Shown here: positions 1 through 6,342 of the stretch, piece by piece
How the letters are laid out: every line of letters starts with the position of its first letter
How positions within the stretch are numbered: position 1 is the first letter of the stretch
Assembly: GCA_021812955.1 (NCBI GenBank)
Contig: JAKAMJ010000013.1
Span: 1 to 12,145, forward strand
DNA from: a bacterium
GTDB taxonomy: Bacteria > Patescibacteriota > Minisyncoccia > Phycocordibacterales > Phycocordibacteraceae
Direction of reading: 5' to 3'
DNA length: 12,145 nucleotides
Position numbers and translations under genes: made by a program
Notes under the pieces: generated by a model
Told to the model about the DNA's origin: nothing
The model's database searches: none
What the model saw: the letters and a program-made list of their open reading frames with translations, nothing else

Positions 1-1408
1 TCGCCGGGTCGACGAGCTGGTATTCGTACGCTTGCGAAAGGTCGTGCGCGGCGATGGCCGGCCGGACCGCGACCGGTACAAGGAACCCAAGCAGCACGAG
101 CGCGAACGCGCCTGCCGCAAGAGACGCGTTCCGCGGGAACGGGAGCGAGACGCGTTCCGCCGTCCCGCCCGACGCCGCGAGGAACGCGGCAAGGATGGCG
201 AGCAGCGCCCAGAACGAGGAGACCGTGTCGAACGAGAACATGCTTTGCACGGCGTAGGACAACGCGAGGAGGGCGATGATCACCGCTATGCGAGGAGAGC
301 CGCGGCGCGCTTCGCGCGCCGCGGCCACGAAGAACGACCCGATGAGCGCCAGATACAGGAGCAACCCGCCGATGCCGTACTGCGCGGCGTAATCGAGGAA
401 CGCGTTGTGCGAACGGTCGAACCACTGCTCGGAAATCCGCGTAGGGTCGTAGAACCCGTTGAACAGCGCGTCTATGTGCTCCGCGCCGACGCCGAGCCAC
501 GGGTGTGCGCTTATCTGAGCGGCCATGTTCTTCCATACGAAAAGCCGGTTCGCGATGTCTGCGTCGCTCATGCCAGCAGAAGCGATACGGCTCACGGGCG
601 CGAACGGCACGCGCGCGAGATCCGCGCGGAACGCGAACGCGAGGCCGCCGAGCACGACGAGCGCCGCGAGCGTGATGCGCGCGAAGCGCGCGCCTCGGGA
701 GACCTTTGCCGGCGATCGCGTTTCCCCGAGCGCGGCGAAGACCAGATACGCGACGCCGGCGACCGCGAGCGCAAGCATCGTGCCGCGCGTCGCCGAAAGG
801 ACGGCGGCGATCGCCTGCAAGACGGCGCCTGCGAACGCCACACGTCGCCAACCGTTCTTGAGCGTCTGCGCAGCCGCGAGCGTCGCGAAGAACGATATGT
901 CGAGATACCCGGCAAAAAGCTCCGCGTTCCCGAGCAGGCTCCCGATACGCCCGCCGCCGATGAGCCATTCTCCGATGCCGTACGCCGCGACGGCGCTCCC
1001 GACGACAGCGACAGCGCGGAGCAGCCGGGCAAGGAACGCATGGTCCGCTTCAAGCAACACGAGGTAGAAGCTCGCCACCGCGCACGAGAGCATCAAGAGC
1101 CCGTCGCCGCGCTCGAAGGTGCTCCAGAAGCTGCGATAGAAATCGAGACCGTGCGCACTCGCTACATATGCGAGCGCAAGGAGAGCAGCAGGTACCCATG
1201 ATTCCAAGCGCGACAGCCTGCTCCAGAAGAACCCCCTCCCGCTCGCCACGAGCATCGCGAACACGGCGATGGCGACGAAGCAGAGCGCGTAGAAAGCCAG
1301 CGTCTTCGGGACCAGGTACGGGTAGATGACGCCGCCCAACGCCACGACCGGCAGTATCGCCGGCGAGATGAGCAGCCACGGAAACGCACGGCCGAGTCGT
1401 TCCGTCAT
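1..1408 (-). CDS. O-antigen ligase / Wzy-type polymerase family membrane protein, 3' end cut by window edge
   Basis: The minus-strand frame opens at ATG 1408 and stays open to base 1, giving 469 residues with no stop, so the C-terminus lies outside the window. The translation is a polytopic membrane protein with repeated hydrophobic helices. Near residues 155-175 is RIGSLLGNAELFAGYL, the glycine/asparagine loop seen in this family. At about 331-348 is RSHNAFLDYAAQYGIGGLLL, matching the Wzy_C signature HNxxL...G..GLxL; H334 is the conserved histidine. By family, such proteins act on the outer face of the cytoplasmic membrane and either transfer or polymerise lipid-linked glycans. The start is fixed by a 4-base ATGA overlap with the upstream TPR gene, which implies translational coupling. 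Relatives often carry a TPR tail, and the last visible residues (SQAYEYQLVDPA) could begin one, but this cannot be confirmed here. Ligase and polymerase cannot be told apart from sequence. Confidence 0.88.
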   Translation of the reverse strand, partial: MTERLGRAFPWLLISPAILPVVALGGVIYPYLVPKTLAFYALCFVAIAVFAMLVASGRGFFWSRLSRLESWVPAALLALAYVASAHGLDFYRSFWSTFERGDGLLMLSCAVASFYLVLLEADHAFLARLLRAVAVVGSAVAAYGIGEWLIGGGRIGSLLGNAELFAGYLDISFFATLAAAQTLKNGWRRVAFAGAVLQAIAAVLSATRGTMLALAVAGVAYLVFAALGETRSPAKVSRGARFARITLAALVVLGGLAFAFRADLARVPFAPVSRIASAGMSDADIANRLFVWKNMAAQISAHPWLGVGAEHIDALFNGFYDPTRISEQWFDRSHNAFLDYAAQYGIGGLLLYLALIGSFFVAAAREARRGSPRIAVIIALLALSYAVQSMFSFDTVSSFWALLAILAAFLAASGGTAERVSLPFPRNASLAAGAFALVLLGFLVPVAVRPAIAAHDLSQAYEYQLVDPA

Positions 1409-2226
1409 TGCTGCGCTTGCAGCTTCGCCTGCAAGCTCGCGATGGCCGCGTTGACCGGGGCGACGTCCTGCCCAGGCGAGAGCGTCTTGACCGTCTGCCA
1501 CGCCTTGATCGCATCGGCATACCGGCCGACGCTCGTGAGCCAGCGCGCCTCTATAGCGAGCACCGGCGCCGTGTCGCCGAACTGCTTGGAAGCGTCGGAG
1601 AGCGCGGAAGTTATGCGCGCCGTATCGTCCGGAAACTGCGCCGTGAGATACGTGAGGCGTTCGAGGTGATATTCGAGCATCGCCGGCTCGACCGCAACCG
1701 CCTTAGCATACGCATCCGCAGCCGTGTAATACGCGCCGAGCAGGCTGAAGAAATGCCCGAGGTTCGCATACGCGAGGCCTTTGGCAGGATGGATGGCGAT
1801 CGCGCGATCATAATTCCGGTACGCCTCCGCGCCATTGCCGAGGTTCGCATAATCGTTCGCGATGCCGTCGTATATATCGTAGTCGTCATACTTCCCCGAG
1901 CCGATGAGGCCGGAGAGCCGGCTCACGTCGGCGTTCGCCTGCGCGACGAGCGCCTTGTCGGCGGCGTATGGGCCGGCGAAGCCCCAAGAGACAATCCGGT
2001 CAGCCGGATTGATCGGAAACGGTCGCACCGAAGCTCCGACGCTCGTGCTAGTCGCGACCGAGGGAGATGACGGCGTTTCGCGTACGGTAGAAGTGGCCAC
2101 GCCTGGAGCGCCGGGCGGAAGCGCCGCCTCTGGCGTATTCACATACTTCGAAAGCCATACCATCGCCAAGACGATGCCCGCCAGAATGATACCCGCCCAG
2201 AGCAATTGCCTTTTGTTGATATCCAT
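1405..2226 (-). CDS. Membrane-anchored TPR-repeat protein paired with the O-antigen ligase
   Basis: This is a 273-residue protein. A short basic N-terminus (MDINKRQ) is followed by one transmembrane helix at about 8-26 (LLWAGIILAGIVLAMVWLS). A Pro/Ser/Thr/Ala-rich linker spans about 31-70, and a helical domain runs from about 85 to the end. TPR-like helix pairs are visible at about 133-148 (AEAYRNYDRAIAIHP), 150-181 (AYANLGHFF...ADAYAKAVAVEP) and 219-250 (APVLAIEARWL...YADAIKAW). The likely topology is N-terminus inside, TPR domain outside. The start is at 2226 because the hydrophobic anchor follows at once; the frame also allows a start at 2295, but that adds an arginine/histidine-containing stretch without anchor character. 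No clear Shine-Dalgarno is seen. An extended -10-like TGGTATCCT lies about 10 bases upstream, so a leaderless start is possible. The stop overlaps the ligase start. TPR scaffolds commonly hold protein partners; a role in glycan assembly is inferred only from context. Confidence 0.85.
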   Translation of the reverse strand: MDINKRQLLWAGIILAGIVLAMVWLSKYVNTPEAALPPGAPGVATSTVRETPSSPSVATSTSVGASVRPFPINPADRIVSWGFAGPYAADKALVAQANADVSRLSGLIGSGKYDDYDIYDGIANDYANLGNGAEAYRNYDRAIAIHPAKGLAYANLGHFFSLLGAYYTAADAYAKAVAVEPAMLEYHLERLTYLTAQFPDDTARITSALSDASKQFGDTAPVLAIEARWLTSVGRYADAIKAWQTVKTLSPGQDVAPVNAAIASLQAKLQAQQ

Positions 2227-2296
2227 ATGCCGATAGGATACCACGACGTGAAGGCAACCAGGGAGTACGGCGCAGGCGCGTGACCGGCCCCACAAG

Positions 2297-2318
2297 GATT
2301 CCGAGAAGTGTCGGAATC
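2297..2318 (-). terminator. Hairpin overlapping the stop codon of the small membrane gene (terminator or attenuator candidate)
   Basis: The arms gattccga (2297-2304) and tcggaatc (2311-2318) are perfect complements: an 8-bp stem with a 6-base loop. The stem covers two bases of the TGA stop at 2319-2317. In the transcribed direction no T-run follows (CTTGTGG), so it is not a convincing intrinsic terminator. It may protect a 3' end or mark the boundary before the TPR gene, whose start is 71 bases further on. Confidence 0.4.
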
Positions 2319-2442
2319 AGGCCTTCACAGAGTCCGCCCGGCGTGACGCATAGTACTTCCAAGCGACTAGGCTGAGGCTGAGAACCGTGAATATCTGCGC
2401 GGCGAGGCGGGCGGAGTCGTCGCGGTCGGTGGAGAGGAACGA
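2306..2442 (-). repeat. 137-bp near-identical repeat, copy 1
   Basis: This block aligns without gaps to 5901-6037, with 8 mismatches counted by eye (about 94% identity). It covers the last 41 codons and stop of the small membrane gene plus 11 bases downstream. Synonymous positions are nearly all shared, whereas the rest of the gene is clearly diverged from its partner. This points to recent gene conversion or unequal crossover between the two cassettes. The two copies are direct repeats 3595 bases apart. Confidence 0.9.
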
Positions 2443-2733
2443 GGCGACGACCGGCTGCGACGCGACGAAGATGAACGCGAGCGGCAGCGCCCACGCCGCC
2501 AGCTTGAGCCACGAGATGAACGCGCGCCGCGGAACGATGGCAAGAACGACTACGAGCGGTAGAGAATAGAGGGCGAAGAAGTATAGCGGCGTAATTACAT
2601 ACGGGAACATCCTATCTAGTTCCGTTCGGAAGCACGCTTGACCCTCAGTCGTACACCATTGACCAAAACGCACAAGCCCGAGAGATAAGAGCGCCAGAAC
2701 CAAGGGAACAAACTGAGCAATCTTTATTTTCAT
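2317..2733 (-). CDS. Small four-helix membrane protein with extracytoplasmic Cys pair, copy 1 (cassette partner of the LCAT-like protein)
   Basis: I recognise no named family. The 138-residue protein has four predicted transmembrane segments at about 6-23, 47-67, 74-91 and 110-126. Positive charges (KIK at the start; RR between helices 2 and 3; RR and K at the C-terminus) place N- and C-termini in the cytoplasm. The loops holding C27 and C34 (WCTTEGQAC) and the STDRDDSAR segment are then outside. The paralogue at 5912-6331 keeps both cysteines at the same residue numbers and nearly the whole C-terminus from FLST onward (about residue 99). The ATG lies 13 bases after the stop of the secreted hydrolase gene, in a T-rich gap with no Shine-Dalgarno, so translation probably depends on coupling. 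It is likely a dedicated partner of that hydrolase (chaperone, anchor, export aid or immunity factor); this is inference from pairing alone. There is no exosortase-like Cys-Arg-His arrangement. Confidence 0.85.
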   Translation of the reverse strand: MKIKIAQFVPLVLALLSLGLVRFGQWCTTEGQACFRTELDRMFPYVITPLYFFALYSLPLVVVLAIVPRRAFISWLKLAAWALPLAFIFVASQPVVASFLSTDRDDSARLAAQIFTVLSLSLVAWKYYASRRADSVKA

Positions 2734-2746
2734 ATTTAAAAAATAT

Positions 2747-5700
2747 TTAGTAATTGATAATCAAACTCCCCTTCTCCGTTTCCAAATATGGCACGACCAT
2801 CCCGGGCATGGTCTCGCGCGTTACGCTACCACTGCGAGCGTCCCGCTCGTCATCGTCGAGCCGGCCGCTTCTATCATCTCTGGCAATTGCGCGTCTCGTA
2901 ATCGTGGTTTCATTTTTTTCCGGCTTGTAGCGTGAATCAAGAGACACTCCGTTCGCGACAAGCTCAGCCAAGAACGCTACGACGCCTTTCTTCCTGTTCT
3001 TCTCCCACTCGTAGTCAGCCGAAACGCCCGAGAGCGTCGTCGTCGCGCCGTTATACGCGAACGCCCGCAGAGCGATCGTTTCCTCCTGGTTGTGCGACGG
3101 GAACTGCTCGGTGTAGACGAGCGTCGCGGTGTTGCCAGCAGCGTCGCTGGCAGTCACGGTGGTGGTCGAGACGCCACGGCGCTTGTTCTCTTCTTCGTTC
3201 TCATTTCTATTTTCCTTTCCATTCTGCTTCTTGCTCTTCTCATGGGTAGGATAGACGGTCGAAACTGTGAGGGTCGGGGACCCGCTGTCGTCGGTGCCGA
3301 TAAATGCGAGCGCTTGGGTAGAGGTGCTAAAGGTCACTCGTATTTCAGGCGGGGTCGTGTCAAATACGACGGTGCCGTCAAGCTTTGGCACGACGGTCGC
3401 ATCGACCGTTCCGTCGCCATTCTTGTCTATCGTCATGGGCGAGAGCGCCGAGAGGTCAGGCCCGATACTCATGGCGACGGTCGTGCTCGCGGTAGTGGGC
3501 ACGCCCGCTATCGTGCTCGATGCGGTAACGGCTTCACCTGTCATTTCCTGTGCATCAAGAGTGAAGGTGCCGCTCGCCTGCCCGTGCATCGTGAGCTGGT
3601 AGGCGCGGCCCTCGGGTACGGTGATATATTTCACCTCGCCGAATTCGCTGTAGCTGGAGCCGGGGATGTCTTGGGTCATGGCGCCGTTCGCCGCAAGGCC
3701 GGTCACATTGCCCGCCGCGTCAGTGAGCTGGAGGGTGAGCGGCGAGTGGAGGAAGAAGATGAGTTTCTTCTCTTCTTTTACCGTCGCCGGTTGCGCGGCA
3801 GACACATATGTAGGAAGCGTGCTCGTACTGTTTGTGATGAGATTCCGTACGAAATCTTGAAGTGGAGAGACTTCAAATAAATCGGCGTGGTTACGACTAG
3901 ACGAGGTGTCCTTATTGTAAGTATGCAAATCCACCCAATACCTTTTCACATTCTCACTCGACGGCGTCAGGAGCGCGCTCGGAGTGGTGACGGTGCCATC
4001 GCCGTCTTCGATGATAATGGGGCGATACGAACGCACTGGCGCGAGCGCCGTGGCCGCATCAGTCTTGGGACCTGTATAGAAATCCACCCCTGCCACCGTG
4101 TCGACACCCCATCCGGCTATCTGGTCCACCTTTATGCCGGCCGGCGGTGCCCATGCGTCGAGTGCGTTGTGGACACTATTTGCATAGCCAACAAGCGACG
4201 GGCTTAATACCGCCGCTTCCATCAGGTTGCTCGCCGCCGGTTCCTGACGCTCTCCGTGCGCCGCCTCTAAGAAAGCGTCGAGCGTCGGCGCGTCGATTAT
4301 CGAGTTGCCGTAGAGAGAGCGTTCGGTCGCGTATGCGTCGCCCGAGAAGTGCACCACCGGGTGCGTCGGCTCATTGATGATGCTCGCCAGATAATCTGCA
4401 GACGGCAGCAGGTGATACGCCATCGGCGACGTGCTCGCGAACGCGCGCGCCGCTGCGTCTGAGACTATCGGGAACCCATATTTATAAATACCCGCGCCGT
4501 AGCCCACGAGCATCGAGGCCACATCGCTCGGCGCGCCTGCCTGGGGCACGGCGACCATGATGACCCTGTCTACGAGCTTCGCCGCTTCCGCGTCGCCGAG
4601 CTTAGCGAGCAGCGCCTTGGCGACGAGGCCTCCGTTGCTGTGCGCGACGATTGTGACCTTCCCCGTCTTAGAGCTTGCCGCGAGCCGACGGAGCGTTTGC
4701 TCGATATAGGGCGTGCTTGTCGCGTCCTCGTAGTAGATCTTGCCGTCGCGTTCGGCGCCTTTCGCAAGCAAGTCATCGAGTGAGAGCCGCCAATCGTAGG
4801 CGACCGGTTCCCAATCCTTTATCGTGCCGTCTGACTTGAGACCGTTCATCTCGTCGATGAACGATCGATAGATATTGCCGCCGCCGACCGCATCGATGAC
4901 GTCGTCCGTCTTCGTATATATGTCGGAGCAGACGCTCTTGCCGTTTGTATCGAGCGCAAGCTCTGCGACTCTCGCGTCTCCCGCACCGCGCAAAGCGTCG
5001 AAGGCGTTCCCTACCGATGACGACCCTACCGGGTCCCACAGCTTCTCCTCCGCCGGCTTCCCGCAGCCGGTTCCTTCATACAACCTGCTCCCTTCGATCC
5101 CGGGGAGGAACATGACGTTCGAGACGCAGCCCCCATTCGCGCATTGGTCTGCTGAGACAGTAAAGGTGACGAACCCTATCGCTTCTTTCAAGCTGCTCGG
5201 ATTCCCGCTCCATGATTCGATGTTCGCTCGATCATCCTGCAATGAACCGCCAGACGAGCCGGAGCCGACGCGCACGACGCCAGAGTCGTAAAGCACGGCC
5301 GAGTAGGTGCCCGGCCCAGGAAACGTGACCGTCGACGAAGACTGCAAGACCGGCCCGTCTTTGTTCATCTGCTCGCCTGATACGAATGTAGCGCCGTAGA
5401 AGAGATCCCCTTCATAGAAATCGAGATAGAACTTGTCTGCATCGGTCAGGCTGCCTTCCTGGCTTCCGAGAGAATTGTCCGGAGACCAGTCCGCACTGCT
5501 TCCGGGCATCGCCCGCGCATGGATCACAACCGGTACGGCTACGCCCTGCGGCACCACGAGCGAGTCTCCGTCAATTACGTTTTTCCCGTCGACAGAAAGA
5601 GTGAGCATCAGGTTCGCCGCGGGTACAGGTTCAGGCGGAAATGGAGGGATGTATTTGGTCGCCGCGCCGGCGCCATGCGCTGCAAGCAGAAAAGCCGCCG

Positions 5701-5758
5701 CAACGATCAGCGAAGAACCGGCGGCACGGGACAAAGATACATGCGTGCGTACGCGCAT
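2747..5758 (-). CDS. Secreted LCAT-like alpha/beta hydrolase (esterase/acyltransferase) with Ig-like tail, copy 1
   Basis: This is a 1003-residue protein. A signal peptide at 1-33 has basic MRVRTH, a hydrophobic core and an AHGAGA-A cleavage site. About 48-203 is a beta-rich domain of unrecognised family. About 214-645 is an LCAT/PDAT-like alpha/beta hydrolase: LPGIEGSRLY at 218-227, YDWRLS at 321-326, nucleophile S374 in AHSNGG, likely acid D587 in EDGDGTV, and base H624 in NHADLFE. C232 and C277 are conserved in the paralogue and may form a lid disulfide as in LCAT. About 664-890 is beta-sandwich, with a calcium-loop-like DKNGDGTVD at 778-786 and a DAAGNT Ig-type strand at 872-877. A charged insert sits at 839-861, and the tail PGMVVPYLETEKGSLIINY ends the protein. 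The family hydrolyses or transfers acyl chains of phospholipids and sterol esters; the substrate here is unknown. The gene is followed 13 bases later by the small membrane gene. Confidence 0.9.
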   Translation of the reverse strand: MRVRTHVSLSRAAGSSLIVAAAFLLAAHGAGAATKYIPPFPPEPVPAANLMLTLSVDGKNVIDGDSLVVPQGVAVPVVIHARAMPGSSADWSPDNSLGSQEGSLTDADKFYLDFYEGDLFYGATFVSGEQMNKDGPVLQSSSTVTFPGPGTYSAVLYDSGVVRVGSGSSGGSLQDDRANIESWSGNPSSLKEAIGFVTFTVSADQCANGGCVSNVMFLPGIEGSRLYEGTGCGKPAEEKLWDPVGSSSVGNAFDALRGAGDARVAELALDTNGKSVCSDIYTKTDDVIDAVGGGNIYRSFIDEMNGLKSDGTIKDWEPVAYDWRLSLDDLLAKGAERDGKIYYEDATSTPYIEQTLRRLAASSKTGKVTIVAHSNGGLVAKALLAKLGDAEAAKLVDRVIMVAVPQAGAPSDVASMLVGYGAGIYKYGFPIVSDAAARAFASTSPMAYHLLPSADYLASIINEPTHPVVHFSGDAYATERSLYGNSIIDAPTLDAFLEAAHGERQEPAASNLMEAAVLSPSLVGYANSVHNALDAWAPPAGIKVDQIAGWGVDTVAGVDFYTGPKTDAATALAPVRSYRPIIIEDGDGTVTTPSALLTPSSENVKRYWVDLHTYNKDTSSSRNHADLFEVSPLQDFVRNLITNSTSTLPTYVSAAQPATVKEEKKLIFFLHSPLTLQLTDAAGNVTGLAANGAMTQDIPGSSYSEFGEVKYITVPEGRAYQLTMHGQASGTFTLDAQEMTGEAVTASSTIAGVPTTASTTVAMSIGPDLSALSPMTIDKNGDGTVDATVVPKLDGTVVFDTTPPEIRVTFSTSTQALAFIGTDDSGSPTLTVSTVYPTHEKSKKQNGKENRNENEEENKRRGVSTTTVTASDAAGNTATLVYTEQFPSHNQEETIALRAFAYNGATTTLSGVSADYEWEKNRKKGVVAFLAELVANGVSLDSRYKPEKNETTITRRAIARDDRSGRLDDDERDARSGSVTRETMPGMVVPYLETEKGSLIINY

Positions 5759-5798
5759 TACAACAACCCTACCACCCGTCGCGCTCGCTCCCTTCTCG

Positions 5799-5808
5799 TT
5801 ATCCCCAC
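5799..5808 (-). promoter_or_regulatory. Conserved leader 10-mer GTGGGGATAA, copy 1
   Basis: The plus-strand ttatccccac lies 41 bases upstream of the start codon at 5758. The identical 10-mer lies exactly 41 bases upstream of the paralogous start at 9756. Read on the minus strand it resembles an extended -10 box (TGGGGATAA), but no good -35 accompanies it. It may be a promoter element or a preserved piece of the ancestral leader. Confidence 0.4.
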
Positions 5809-5837
5809 CTGGGAGAGTCTAGCTCTCCCAGGTGGGG
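5803..5837 (-). terminator. 15-bp perfect stem-loop in the leader of the LCAT-like gene
   Basis: The arms 5803-5817 and 5823-5837 pair perfectly over 15 bp around the loop TCTAG (5818-5822). Neither strand shows a T-run after the stem, so a classical intrinsic terminator is doubtful. It sits 45 bases upstream of the start codon at 5758 and shares its core with the palindrome at 5860-5880. It could be a 5'-leader hairpin, an operator or part of a double terminator. Confidence 0.55.
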
Positions 5838-5859
5838 GCGGTTGTGAATAAAACTGGCA

Positions 5860-5880
5860 CGGGAGAGTCTGACTCTCCCG
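5860..5880 (-). terminator. 9-bp perfect stem-loop followed by a short T-run, candidate terminator of the small membrane gene
   Basis: The arms cgggagagt (5860-5868) and actctcccg (5872-5880) pair over 9 bp with a 3-base loop. On the minus strand the stem is followed after six bases by TTTTATT, which suits a weak intrinsic terminator. The hairpin lies 31 bases past the stop of the small membrane gene ending at 5912. Confidence 0.5.
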
Positions 5881-5900
5881 AGTTCTCCTCAAGTTGGGAA

Positions 5901-6037
5901 AAGTGTCGGAATCAGACCTTTACGGAGTCCGCCCGGCGTGATGCATAGTACTTCCAAGCGACGAGGCTGAGGCTGAGAACCGTGAATATCTGCGCGGCGA
6001 GGCGGGCGGAGTCGTCGCGATTGGTCGAGAGGAACGA
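5901..6037 (-). repeat. 137-bp near-identical repeat, copy 2
   Basis: Partner of 2306-2442, with 8 mismatches in 137 positions counted by eye. It spans 11 bases of 3' flank, the stop codon and about the last 41 codons of the second small membrane gene. The flank further downstream does not match copy 1, so the repeat boundary is sharp on that side. Confidence 0.9.
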
Positions 6038-6331
6038 CTGCGGGGCTACCGGCTGCGTAGCGATAAACAGAAGAAGGAGCGGCACGAGCCACACCGCGAG
6101 CTTGAACCAGGACTTGAAGAGGGTGCGCGAGATGAATATCAGGATGATGGCGAGCGGGAGGGAGTAGAGGGCGAAGTCATAAAGAGGGTTCGTAAAATAC
6201 GGATAAATGTGGCTAACCCAGCCACCGTAGCAAGAACCATTCGAATACATGCACCAATAGCTGCCTTGCCCAAATGTTAAGATGGCTAACACAAGCAGTG
6301 TTGGAATAGATTGGATTATTTTTTCTTTCAT
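5912..6331 (-). CDS. Small four-helix membrane protein with extracytoplasmic Cys pair, copy 2
   Basis: A 139-residue paralogue of the protein at 2317-2733, of no family I can name. Predicted helices are at about 5-20, 48-68, 75-92 and 111-127. The cytoplasmic side carries MKEK, the SRTLFKSWFK loop and the C-terminal SRRADSVK. C27 and C34 (WCMYSNGSC) occupy the same positions as in copy 1 and would face outward. Shared landmarks include NPLYDFALYSLPL (TPLYFFALYSLPL in copy 1). From FLST onward the two proteins differ at only one internal residue (N/D) and the last residue (V/A). The ATG is 11 bases after the stop of the beta-helix/LCAT gene, with no Shine-Dalgarno (ACACACGGGGT). Two stem-loops follow the gene. 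Function is inferred only from constant pairing with the secreted hydrolase. Confidence 0.85.
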   Translation of the reverse strand: MKEKIIQSIPTLLVLAILTFGQGSYWCMYSNGSCYGGWVSHIYPYFTNPLYDFALYSLPLAIILIFISRTLFKSWFKLAVWLVPLLLLFIATQPVAPQSFLSTNRDDSARLAAQIFTVLSLSLVAWKYYASRRADSVKV

Positions 6332-6342
6332 ACCCCGTGTGT

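Noticed and set aside
32..1201. Long plus-strand open frame of 389 codons
   Set aside because: It is antisense to the O-antigen ligase frame. Its translation is dominated by Arg, Glu and Asp with no domain character, a typical shadow in GC-rich DNA; the minus frame shows membrane helices and the Wzy_C signature.
1408..2070. Plus-strand open frame of 220 codons opposite the TPR gene
   Set aside because: Arginine-rich, featureless translation antisense to a gene with clear TPR helices and an anchor segment.
2227..2295. N-terminal extension of the TPR protein to an ATG at 2295
   Set aside because: The added residues precede a standard basic-plus-hydrophobic anchor and add nothing recognisable; the start at 2226 is simpler.
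2317..2733. Small membrane protein as an exosortase/archaeosortase that reads the C-terminal tail
   Set aside because: It is too short and has no Cys-Arg-His set; the hydrolase tail also lacks a terminal hydrophobic helix with a basic end. A different kind of recognition remains possible.
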